From Rhodospirillaceae bacterium (GTDB lineage Bacteria; Pseudomonadota; Alphaproteobacteria; UBA9219), in the NCBI GenBank assembly GCA_003486725.1, contig DNGD01000195.1:6093-12901 (forward strand): a stretch of DNA of 6,809 nucleotides, read 5' to 3'. Positions 1-4,545 of this stretch are shown in pieces. The notes below the pieces were generated by a model. That model saw only the letters and a list, made by a program, of their open reading frames with translations, did no database searches and was not told the DNA's origin. How positions within the stretch are numbered: position 1 is the stretch's first letter; the number at the start of each line of letters is the position of its first letter. The position numbers and the translations under genes are program-made.

Positions 1-342
1 CAGCAGCGAGCCGTGAATATTCAAACAGCCGTGTTTCGGTATATCGAGCACCGCTTGAGGCAAAATAAGGCCGTAGGCCGCGACAACAATTAGATCGGGC
101 GCGAGCGACGCCAGCGCGTCCTGCACCACCGGATCGCGCAAAGTCTTTGGTGTCTGCACCGCTATGCCCAATGCTTCGGCGGCCAAGTGAACGGGCGTTT
201 TCTGCACCGTTTGCCCACGTCCCGCAGGTTTGGGCGGCTGGCAATAAACAGCGGCGATGTCATGCCCCACTTCATGCAGCGCGCGCAGAGCCGGCACGGC
301 AAAATCGGGCGTTCCCATAAAAACGATACGAAGCTTGGACAT
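1..342 (-). CDS. fmt: Methionyl-tRNA formyltransferase, N-terminal part (cut by left window edge)
   Basis: Transfers a formyl group from 10-formyl-tetrahydrofolate to methionyl-tRNA(fMet) in the cytoplasm, making the bacterial initiator tRNA. The visible 114 residues are the start of the formyltransferase (Rossmann-like) domain. They begin [19 protein letters not shown], with the family hallmark MGTPDFAV at 9-16, a PKPAGRG segment at 38-43 (usually PRPAGRG), [13 protein letters not shown] at 88-100 and LNIHGSLL at 107-114, which carries the catalytic-type Asn108 and His110. The frame is open to the window edge, so roughly the last two thirds are outside. It starts 12 bases after the def stop codon, with a purine-rich AAGAGAG just upstream, so it is almost certainly cotranscribed and possibly coupled with def. 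The family assignment is secure from these motifs. Confidence 0.96.
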   Translation of the reverse strand, partial: MSKLRIVFMGTPDFAVPALRALHEVGHDIAAVYCQPPKPAGRGQTVQKTPVHLAAEALGIAVQTPKTLRDPVVQDALASLAPDLIVVAAYGLILPQAVLDIPKHGCLNIHGSLL

Positions 343-354
343 GGTTGCGCTCTC

Positions 355-906
355 TTAAAGGGGCTTTTCGTCCGGCATCACGCGGCGGAGCTTTTCGATT
401 TTCCGCATGATCATGCCGCGCTTGAGCGTCGAGATATGATCCACGAACAGAATGCCGTCCAGATGATCGATCTCGTGCTGGATGCACTGGCTGAACAACT
501 CTTGCGCTTCGATTTCCTGCGTCGCGCCATTGATATCCAGATAGCGCACGCGGATGGCGCGGGGACGCGTCACATTCGCATAAAGATCCGCCGTCGTTTC
601 CGTCGAACAAGGGCGCACCGACAAACAGCCCTCGCGGTAGGTGAAGGTCTCTTCGCTGGCCCACAGGATTTCGGGGTTGGCCATAAGCAGCGCTTCGCTG
701 CCATCGCGCGTTTCCGAAACGTCCACAACGATCACGCGCTCCAGCACGCCGATCTGGTTGGCGGCAAGGCCGATGCCATCATCGGCATACATCGTCTCCA
801 TCATGTCCTTCATCAGCTTCTGGATACGCGCATCAATGGCAGCGACAGGCTTGGCCTTTTCACGCAGCACGGGATCGGGAACGGTTCGCACAATCAGTTT
901 TGTCAT
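355..906 (-). CDS. def: Peptide deformylase
   Basis: Metalloenzyme that removes the N-formyl group from nascent proteins, undoing the step made by the neighbouring fmt product. The 183-aa protein has all three family motifs: GIGLAANQIG at 44-53, EGCLS at 92-96 (metal ligand Cys94) and HEIDH at 144-148 (ligands His144 and His148, catalytic Glu145). The start at 906 is chosen because AAAGGA lies 9 bases upstream and the protein then begins MTKLIVRTVPDPVLREKAKPV, as usual for the family; a longer reading to 1041 would add 45 unconserved residues. Oddity: where the family normally has EGCLS(I/V)P and about nine more residues to the conserved R-P, this protein has about eight extra residues (RPCSTETTADLYANVTRP after the motif), and the usual Pro after the motif is Arg. 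All metal ligands are intact, so activity is expected. Confidence 0.97.
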   Translation of the reverse strand: MTKLIVRTVPDPVLREKAKPVAAIDARIQKLMKDMMETMYADDGIGLAANQIGVLERVIVVDVSETRDGSEALLMANPEILWASEETFTYREGCLSVRPCSTETTADLYANVTRPRAIRVRYLDINGATQEIEAQELFSQCIQHEIDHLDGILFVDHISTLKRGMIMRKIEKLRRVMPDEKPL

Positions 907-915
907 AAGACTGGG

Positions 916-921
916 TCCTTT
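916..921 (-). promoter_or_regulatory. Ribosome binding site of def
   Basis: AAAGGA on the minus strand, 9 bases before the ATG at 906. It decides the def start against the in-frame upstream ATG at 1041. Confidence 0.75.
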
Positions 922-1135
922 GGGTTTCCCCTCTTCTATACCAAACGACGGCGGCAAAGCGAAATAGTTACCCATGTCATCGCCGTCTGGCCGTGTCGGT
1001 TTTTGGGAGGAGAAAACAGCCCTCCTGAGGCCCCGAAACACCCCGCGAAAATAGACGGAAAAAAGTGTTTAGAATCAACGAATCTTCAAAATTTGGAGCT
1101 CCTACGTGCGATTCGTGCCTACCGAGAGACGCTTT

Positions 1136-1165
1136 TTGACTCCGCTTTCACGCTTTAACTATATA
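1136..1165 (+). promoter_or_regulatory. Possible plus-strand promoter 1 in rmuC/def spacer
   Basis: TTGACT (1136-1141) and TATATA (1160-1165) are 18 bases apart, a fair sigma70-type match on the plus strand. The -35 overlaps a GACTC methylation-type site (1138-1142). No plus-strand gene follows before rmuC, so a product would be a small RNA or an antisense transcript. Prediction from sequence only. Confidence 0.3.
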
Positions 1166-1234
1166 AGTCTATGAAATATAAGGATAGTTAACAAATCAGC
1201 ACCCCCAAGCATCTTGTTGAAAACAAACGGTTTT

Positions 1235-1263
1235 TTGACTCGTCTTTTTCAGGAGGCTAAATT
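1235..1263 (+). promoter_or_regulatory. Possible plus-strand promoter 2, facing into the rmuC 3' end
   Basis: TTGACT (1235-1240) and TAAATT (1258-1263) are spaced by 17 bases. It is the counterpart of promoter 1 in the second degenerate repeat, again with GACTC overlapping the -35 (1237-1241). Transcription from here would run antisense to the end of rmuC (stop at 1304). Sequence-only prediction. Confidence 0.28.
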
Positions 1264-1303
1264 CGACGAAGTTTGGGGTGCAGCATAGTTAACGGAGACA
1301 AAT

Positions 1304-2518
1304 CTACTCACCCGAGGCGGCGATCTTCTTCACCGTAGTGTCGAGCATAATCACGCGTGGTTCGCGCTCGATCAGCGCGGGTTCTTCAATTTCGGTTTCG
1401 CCGTCGCTCGCGCCGTAATCGGACAATTGCCGCGCCTTACTGAGCACATTCTTCTCCAAAGACCGCACGGTTTTGTTATAGGCCTCGACCGCGCCGCCGA
1501 TCTTGCTGCCCAGCGTATCCATCTGCCCTGCAAAGGTGCCCAGTGCCTTATGCAACGTGCGCCCCAGCTCGCCGACCTTGCGCACATTTTGATGCATCGC
1601 TTCCTGCCGCCAGCCATAGGCCACGGTGCGAAGCAGCGCGATCAGCGTCATCGGTGTTGCGAGCACCACCTGATTAGACGCGCTGTATTCCATCAAATCC
1701 GCATCGCCATCAAGCGCAGCGGACAGGAAATGTTCTCCGGGCAGAAACAACACGACAAATTCGGGCGTGCCGTCGATCTTGTCCCAGTACGCTTTATTGG
1801 AAAGCCGCTTGATATGATCTTTCAAATGGCGGGCATGTTGTTTCAACGCGGCCACGCGGCCAGATTCTTCGCCAGATTGCACAAAATCCAGATAAGCCGA
1901 GAGCGGCACCTTGCTGTCGATAATCACACAGCGGTTGCCGGGCAGCGCGACGATCATGTCGGGGCGGATGGCCCCCTCGCCTTCCTCGCCCGTCACCGTT
2001 TCCTGTGTCGAGAAATCGCGCGCATGCGCGGACATTCCCGTCATTTCCAGCAAACGCTGCAACTGCAATTCGCCCCAGCGCCCGCGACCCGTCGGCGCGC
2101 GCAAGGCTTGCAACAGTTGGCTGGTTTCCTGACGCAATTGAATTTGTGTTTCGCGCGACGCCGATACCATTTCGGCCAGCTCGCGGTACGCGCCTTCGCG
2201 CTTTACTTCCAAGGCTTGTAGCTGCTGATCCATCTTGTGCAAAGTTTCCTGCACCGGCTTAATCATCGCATCGATGGCCACCGTTTTCTTGTCCAGCGTT
2301 GCGCTGGCCGCCTGTTCGCGCTGCTGCAACTTGCCTTCCGCCATCTGCAAAAAGGCGGTGCTGTTTTGGTGCAGCGTATCGGCGGCGAGCGCCTTGAACG
2401 TGTCGATCATATCGGTGTGCGCCGCGCCGCGTCCGCGTAGCAGCGCATAGGCCAGCACGCTGCCCGCCAAAGCGCCGACGGCGAAAGTCGCGACAGGGAT
2501 CAATGAGGCGCTATCCAT
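1304..2518 (-). CDS. rmuC: RmuC-family DNA recombination protein
   Basis: RmuC proteins were identified as factors that limit recombination between short inverted repeats in E. coli; they have a coiled-coil N-terminus and a nuclease-like core. The 404-aa protein starts with an N-terminal membrane anchor (about residues 6-28), then a long charged helical/coiled-coil stretch (about 35-140), then the conserved core: GRGRWGELQLQRLLEMTGM at 144-162, RPDMIVALPG at 185-194 and IIDSKVPLSAYLDF at 199-212. Asp187, Asp201 and Lys203 fit a PD-(D/E)xK-like site, an interpretation from family knowledge. The C-terminal ~35 residues are acidic and less conserved. It is somewhat shorter than E. coli RmuC (475 aa). 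The start lies 8 bases after the DUF465 stop, with AAGG inside the end of that gene, indicating one transcription unit. The biochemical activity of the family is not firmly settled. Confidence 0.95.
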   Translation of the reverse strand: MDSASLIPVATFAVGALAGSVLAYALLRGRGAAHTDMIDTFKALAADTLHQNSTAFLQMAEGKLQQREQAASATLDKKTVAIDAMIKPVQETLHKMDQQLQALEVKREGAYRELAEMVSASRETQIQLRQETSQLLQALRAPTGRGRWGELQLQRLLEMTGMSAHARDFSTQETVTGEEGEGAIRPDMIVALPGNRCVIIDSKVPLSAYLDFVQSGEESGRVAALKQHARHLKDHIKRLSNKAYWDKIDGTPEFVVLFLPGEHFLSAALDGDADLMEYSASNQVVLATPMTLIALLRTVAYGWRQEAMHQNVRKVGELGRTLHKALGTFAGQMDTLGSKIGGAVEAYNKTVRSLEKNVLSKARQLSDYGASDGETEIEEPALIEREPRVIMLDTTVKKIAASGE

Positions 2519-2526
2519 GGCTCGCC

Positions 2527-2727
2527 TTACGCAATGATGTCGGGAAGAAGCTCGCTTTCAAGGCGCAAAATATCGTCCTTCAGGGCGAGTTTCCGTTTCT
2601 TGAGGCGCGCCAATTGAACCATGTCGGGGACCGATCGCTGCGCGAGCGCCAGAATGGCATCGTCAAGATCGCGATGCTCTGCTTTTAGAAGCTCTAAACG
2701 TTCGAATAATTTTTCTTGCTGACTCAT
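2527..2727 (-). CDS. DUF465 / YdcH-family small protein
   Basis: Small cytoplasmic helical protein of 66 residues in the DUF465 (YdcH) family, whose function is unknown. The recognisable part is ARLKKRKLALKDDILRLESE at 40-59, the characteristic motif of the family, preceded by a charged helix (about 3-27) typical of a short two-helix hairpin. It begins MSQQEKLFERLELLKAEHRD. The upstream Shine-Dalgarno is weak. An extended -10 promoter lies about 30 bases upstream, so the gene heads the DUF465-rmuC unit. A GACTC site overlaps the start codon region (2721-2725). Family membership is clear; no role can be assigned. Confidence 0.9.
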   Translation of the reverse strand: MSQQEKLFERLELLKAEHRDLDDAILALAQRSVPDMVQLARLKKRKLALKDDILRLESELLPDIIA

Positions 2728-2758
2728 AACACTGCTTCAAACCCCATAATGAGCGGGC

Positions 2759-2767
2759 ATTATAACA
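2759..2767 (-). promoter_or_regulatory. Extended -10 promoter of the DUF465-rmuC unit
   Basis: On the minus strand the sequence reads TG-T-TATAAT, a perfect TATAAT with the TGn extension, and the following transcript would start near 2752, about 25 bases before the DUF465 ATG at 2727. The -35 position (TGGCGT, 2787-2782) is poor, as is usual for extended -10 promoters. Two GANTC sites (2770-2774, 2789-2793) flank the region just upstream. Confidence 0.6.
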
Positions 2768-2797
2768 GAGAATCAATGCTCACGCCACGATTCGCTT

Positions 2798-3295
2798 TTA
2801 GGGCTTTTTCGTCTTAGGCGGAGCCGGCGGCGCAGGGATCACGGTGACCGGCGCGGAATCCGGCATTACCACAACGGAATCCGCGGACGGCGTCGCAGGC
2901 GCTGCCGTCTCGCCGCCCTTGCACCCGATCAGCCACAGATCGTAAACGGGGTGTTCCATGGCCGACAAAGCGGGGCTGGAGGCGAACATCCAGCCGCGAA
3001 AAACGGACACTTCGCTCTGCCCCTGCTTGAATTCGCTGATGTCCAGAAAGGCGGCCGATTCAGGCGTTTCTTCAGGCGTCGTGACGCGGCACGCATGCGC
3101 GGTGATAAAGATCGTCCCGAACTTGTAGGGATTTTCGATCTGAACCTCGATCTCTTCCACCCGCGCCGTGACCTTGTCCAGCGCGCGGAGCACCGCCACC
3201 GGCTTATCGACGCTAGGCACCGCCGCTGAAACAGACGCGGGTGCAAACGTTATGGTTGTCACCAACAGCGCGGCAAGGGCTAACGAAAAGCGCAT
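2798..3295 (-). CDS. DUF2155 family secreted/periplasmic protein
   Basis: DUF2155 proteins are alphaproteobacterial exported proteins without an established function. The 165-aa product has a Sec signal peptide (Arg3 then a hydrophobic stretch at 4-20, probable cut after SVSAA near 25). The domain follows: AVLRALDKVTARVEEIEVQI at 34-53, FGTIFITAHACR at 59-70, PEETPESAAFLDI at 74-86 and FRGWMFASSPALSAMEHPVYDLWLIGC at 99-125 in two joined blocks. Cys69 and Cys125 could pair in the periplasm. After residue 126 comes a Pro/Ala/Thr-rich tail ending KTKKP that looks added to the usual domain. The start is ambiguous: ATG at 3295 overlaps the mlaD stop by one base (TGATG), while GTG at 3298 would overlap by four (GTGA). 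Neither has a strong Shine-Dalgarno, implying translational coupling to mlaD. Confidence 0.88.
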   Translation of the reverse strand: MRFSLALAALLVTTITFAPASVSAAVPSVDKPVAVLRALDKVTARVEEIEVQIENPYKFGTIFITAHACRVTTPEETPESAAFLDISEFKQGQSEVSVFRGWMFASSPALSAMEHPVYDLWLIGCKGGETAAPATPSADSVVVMPDSAPVTVIPAPPAPPKTKKP

Positions 3296-3867
3296 CACGG
3301 ATGGGCCGGCTCGGCAGCAGGAGCCGCAGGGGCTGTTTCAGGCGCAGGAGCGGCAGGTGCAGCAGCAGGAGCGGCAGGTGCAGCAGCAGGAGCCGCAGCA
3401 TTATCGTCCTTTTTGCTGCTATAGATCAGCTGGCCAATCAGATCATCAAGGCGCATCGGCGCTTGCGTGCGCGTCAGCTTGCCGGTGCCGTCCGTCGGCA
3501 CCATGTCTTCTTCAACGCCAATCTCAAGCGACAGATATTTGCCGCCAAGCAGACTTTCGCTGGCGACCATCGCGATGGTGTCGAGGGGAAGTTGAACGGA
3601 AGGCAACACCGTCATCTTCATATCCACCAGATACTGCGCGGGGCCGGGTTGCGTAATCAGATCCATGGACGCGATGGAGCCGACCTTCACACCGTTGATC
3701 TTGACGTCGCCGCCCTCTTTCAGGCCGTCAACCATGGGAAAATTCGCCGAAATCGTATAGCCCTGCACCTTGCGCAAATCAGCGCTGGAATAAGCAAACA
3801 CGATGAAAAAACCGGCCACGACCAGTACGACAGCGCCGAGCACAGTCTCGATTGCATTGCGTCCCAT
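3295..3867 (-). CDS. mlaD: MlaD-like outer-membrane lipid asymmetry protein (MCE domain)
   Basis: MlaD is the inner-membrane-anchored, periplasm-facing MCE subunit of the Mla phospholipid transporter that helps keep the outer membrane asymmetric. The 190-aa product has a membrane anchor at about 8-26 (ETVLGAVVLVVAGFFIVFAY region), then a single MCE domain at about 38-118 with YTISANFPMVDGLKEGGDVK, INGVKVGSI at 57-65 and SLLGGKYLSLE at 105-115. After PMRLDDLIGQLIYSS (137-151) a low-complexity Ala/Pro tail (about 157-190) is encoded by a 21-bp tandem repeat. The start at 3867 is fixed by GAAGGAG 6 bases upstream; a longer reading to 4218 runs over the NDUFA12 gene and is spurious. It lies 25 bases after NDUFA12 and overlaps DUF2155. 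The Mla ATPase and permease genes are not in the window. Confidence 0.93.
   Translation of the reverse strand: MGRNAIETVLGAVVLVVAGFFIVFAYSSADLRKVQGYTISANFPMVDGLKEGGDVKINGVKVGSIASMDLITQPGPAQYLVDMKMTVLPSVQLPLDTIAMVASESLLGGKYLSLEIGVEEDMVPTDGTGKLTRTQAPMRLDDLIGQLIYSSKKDDNAAAPAAAPAAPAAAPAAPAPETAPAAPAAEPAHP
3344..3400 (+). repeat. 21-bp tandem repeat in the mlaD 3' end (about 2.7 copies)
   Basis: The unit GCAGGAGCGGCAGGTGCAGC-A occurs exactly at 3344-3364 and 3365-3385; a third, partial and slightly diverged copy runs 3386-3400. Being a multiple of three, it adds or removes seven residues of Ala/Pro tail without shifting the mlaD frame, so copy number could vary between strains. Confidence 0.85.
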
Positions 3868-3873
3868 AAACGA

Positions 3874-3880
3874 CTCCTTC
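3874..3880 (-). promoter_or_regulatory. Ribosome binding site of mlaD
   Basis: GAAGGAG on the minus strand, 6 bases from the ATG at 3867; the strongest Shine-Dalgarno in the window and decisive for the mlaD start. A GACTC site (3872-3876) overlaps it. Confidence 0.8.
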
Positions 3881-3892
3881 TTCAACTTCTGT

Positions 3893-4294
3893 TCATTCGG
3901 GCGGTTGCCACGGCTGGGTGCCGCGATGACCTGAAACACGCCCTTTTTGCGAAAGGCGGCACAGCGTGTGCCCCAAGGGATAGTCGGCCGCTTCGGTTCC
4001 CGTGAGATTCGGGTGATGCGGCTTAAGCCAACCATAACGGCTAGCCCCCTGCTTCGGCAAGGGCTGATCGCACTGACCATGCAACCACGCGAACCCTTCG
4101 GGGGGAACCTTGGTCGCTTCGGGCGCGCCCGCATACAGCACCCAGCGTTTGGGCTTGCCGCAAAACCGGCCCTGCCGCGTTTCGTAATAGCGGTTGCCAT
4201 AATCATCTTCGCCGACAAGCTCGCCGCAAAGCGCCGTCATCAGCCTCGTTCCCGCCTGAGAGGCGCGCCGTACCCATGAAAAAGCCTCTGACAT
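3893..4294 (-). CDS. NDUFA12-family NADH:ubiquinone oxidoreductase (complex I) protein
   Basis: Accessory subunit/assembly factor family of respiratory complex I, shared by alphaproteobacteria and mitochondria. The 133-aa product contains the family core: GTRLMTALCGELVGEDDYGN at 15-34, RYYETR at 35-40, KRWVLYAGAPEATKVPPEGF at 49-68, AWLHG at 69-73 and KPHHPNLTGT at 91-100. Relative to typical members it has a few extra residues (GRFCGKP) before the RRWV-like segment, and it ends PWQPPE, similar to the usual aromatic-Pro finish. The start at 4294 is preferred because AAAGGGGA lies 9 bases upstream; an in-frame ATG at 4336 would add 14 residues from the palindromic spacer. It is the first gene of the probable NDUFA12-mlaD-DUF2155 unit. 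Confidence 0.93.
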   Translation of the reverse strand: MSEAFSWVRRASQAGTRLMTALCGELVGEDDYGNRYYETRQGRFCGKPKRWVLYAGAPEATKVPPEGFAWLHGQCDQPLPKQGASRYGWLKPHHPNLTGTEAADYPLGHTLCRLSQKGRVSGHRGTQPWQPPE

Positions 4295-4322
4295 GCCGCG
4301 CGATCCCCTTTGAATCCTCAAA

Positions 4323-4340
4323 AAAGTTGTGAACAACTTT
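4323..4340. promoter_or_regulatory. 18-bp palindrome upstream of NDUFA12 (operator candidate)
   Basis: AAAGTTGT-GA-ACAACTTT is a perfect inverted repeat with 8-bp arms and a 2-base centre, 29 bases before the NDUFA12 ATG. It could be a dimeric regulator site or, as RNA, a short hairpin in the leader. TTGTGAA within it resembles a Rex half site and TTGTTCACA on the other strand a two-mismatch DnaA box, but neither is a full match. Confidence 0.45.
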
Positions 4341-4431
4341 GCGCAGGCTCGTCCAAAAAAAGGGTGCCGTCAAGGTTTTGACAAGGATTCCTCAAGACCG
4401 TTTCGCTTTTGGGCCTGTGAGTATCTTTTTC

Positions 4432-4437
4432 TTTATA
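4432..4437 (-). promoter_or_regulatory. Possible -10 element of the NDUFA12-mlaD-DUF2155 unit
   Basis: TATAAA on the minus strand. The -35 position 17 bases upstream (TTAATG, 4460-4455) is weak and lies inside the GTGCCA/TGGCAC inverted repeat. Transcription would give a leader of about 130 bases that includes the 4323-4340 palindrome. Sequence-only prediction. Confidence 0.3.
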
Positions 4438-4450
4438 ACTACCATATTTT

Positions 4451-4468
4451 GTGCCATTAATCTGGCAC
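4451..4468. promoter_or_regulatory. Inverted repeat GTGCCA-N6-TGGCAC in the divergent spacer
   Basis: A perfect 6-bp inverted repeat with a 6-base centre (TTAATC), in the spacer between the divergent NDUFA12 unit and the NrdJ-like gene. Symmetry and position fit a dimeric repressor or activator site that could serve both directions. The right arm overlaps a CTGGCA -35 candidate on the plus strand. No known regulator consensus was matched. Confidence 0.4.
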
Positions 4469-4490
4469 GCTACATCATCTTGTGGATAAC
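4462..4490 (+). promoter_or_regulatory. Possible promoter of the NrdJ-like gene
   Basis: CTGGCA (4462-4467) and GATAAC (4485-4490) are 17 bases apart, each matching 4 of 6 consensus bases. Expected start near 4497, giving a leader of about 50 bases. The -35 overlaps the inverted repeat and the -10 overlaps the DnaA box, so both would act at this promoter if it is real. Confidence 0.35.
4481..4489 (-). promoter_or_regulatory. Perfect DnaA box (TTATCCACA)
   Basis: The minus strand reads TTATCCACA, the exact 9-base consensus, 57 bases before the start of the NrdJ-like gene. DnaA is known to control nrd (ribonucleotide reductase) genes in other bacteria, so the position is suggestive. A 9-base match can occur by chance and only one perfect box was seen, so this is not evidence of an origin. 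Confidence 0.5.
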
Positions 4491-4523
4491 TTTTGATCTC
4501 TCTCCTTATCAAAGGCTAAGCCA

Positions 4524-4545
4524 CTGAAACAAAAACGAGTTTCAG
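4524..4545 (+). promoter_or_regulatory. Hairpin abutting the start codon of the NrdJ-like gene
   Basis: CTGAAAC (4524-4530), loop AAAAACGA, GTTTCAG (4539-4545): a perfect 7-bp stem whose 3' arm ends on the base before the ATG at 4546. No standard Shine-Dalgarno exists; the only purine-rich candidate (ACGAG) spans the loop and the stem. With one bulged base, CA (4522-4523) can also pair with TG of the start codon. Folding would plausibly limit initiation. Confidence 0.5.

Larger units (their letters stand above)
1133..1293 (+). repeat. Two degenerate direct repeats of about 100 bp
   Basis: TTTTTGACTC occurs at 1133-1142 and 1232-1241, and ATAGTTAAC at 1184-1192 and 1285-1293. The separation within each copy is nearly equal (41 and 43 bases). 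Beyond each ATAGTTAAC, ACAAATC follows in the same order (1192-1198 and 1299-1305), then a CACCC. The rest is poorly conserved. Shared order and spacing suggest an old tandem duplication or duplicated regulatory modules. Confidence 0.45.
907..1303. other. 397-bp spacer between rmuC and def with repeats and regulatory-looking elements
   Basis: No convincing protein gene is seen here. From about 1050 to 1300 the DNA is clearly AT-richer than its surroundings. It contains five GANTC sites between 1072 and 1241, two degenerate direct repeats of about 100 bp (TTTTTGACTC then ATAGTTAAC then ACAAATC), two plus-strand -35/-10-like pairs, and a spaced inverted repeat GCACCCC...GGGGTGC (1199-1281). The def-fmt promoter should lie here. 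The best minus-strand match I see is TTGTTA (1194-1189) with TAGACT (1171-1166), 17 bases apart, which is weak. No clear intrinsic terminator for rmuC was found. Confidence 0.6.

Noticed and set aside
187..1158. Plus-strand 323-aa open frame
   Set aside because: Antisense to fmt and def, which have clear family motifs and Shine-Dalgarno sites; the translation shows no recognisable domain.
1171..1191. Six-codon plus-strand frame after promoter candidate 1
   Set aside because: ATG to TAA encodes only six residues without a ribosome binding site; too little to support a leader peptide.
1199..1281. tRNA gene suggested by a 7-bp acceptor-like closing stem and a TTCGA
   Set aside because: No proper T-arm or anticodon stem forms at the required distances on either strand.
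1427..2221. Plus-strand 264-aa open frame
   Set aside because: Antisense to the conserved RmuC core; His/Arg-rich composition typical of a GC-rich shadow frame.
3868..4218. N-terminal extension of mlaD to an ATG at 4218
   Set aside because: It overlaps the NDUFA12 gene in another frame, and the internal ATG at 3867 has a strong Shine-Dalgarno and matches the normal MlaD start.
4339..4527. Small 62-aa plus-strand frame with a hydrophobic stretch
   Set aside because: TTG start, no Shine-Dalgarno, lies in an AT-rich spacer filled with inverted repeats; the hydrophobic run is what AT-rich DNA tends to encode.
4323..4545. Replication origin suggested by a DnaA box, AT-rich DNA and GANTC sites
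   Set aside because: Only one perfect DnaA box and no array of boxes or typical origin neighbours; single-gene regulation explains it better.
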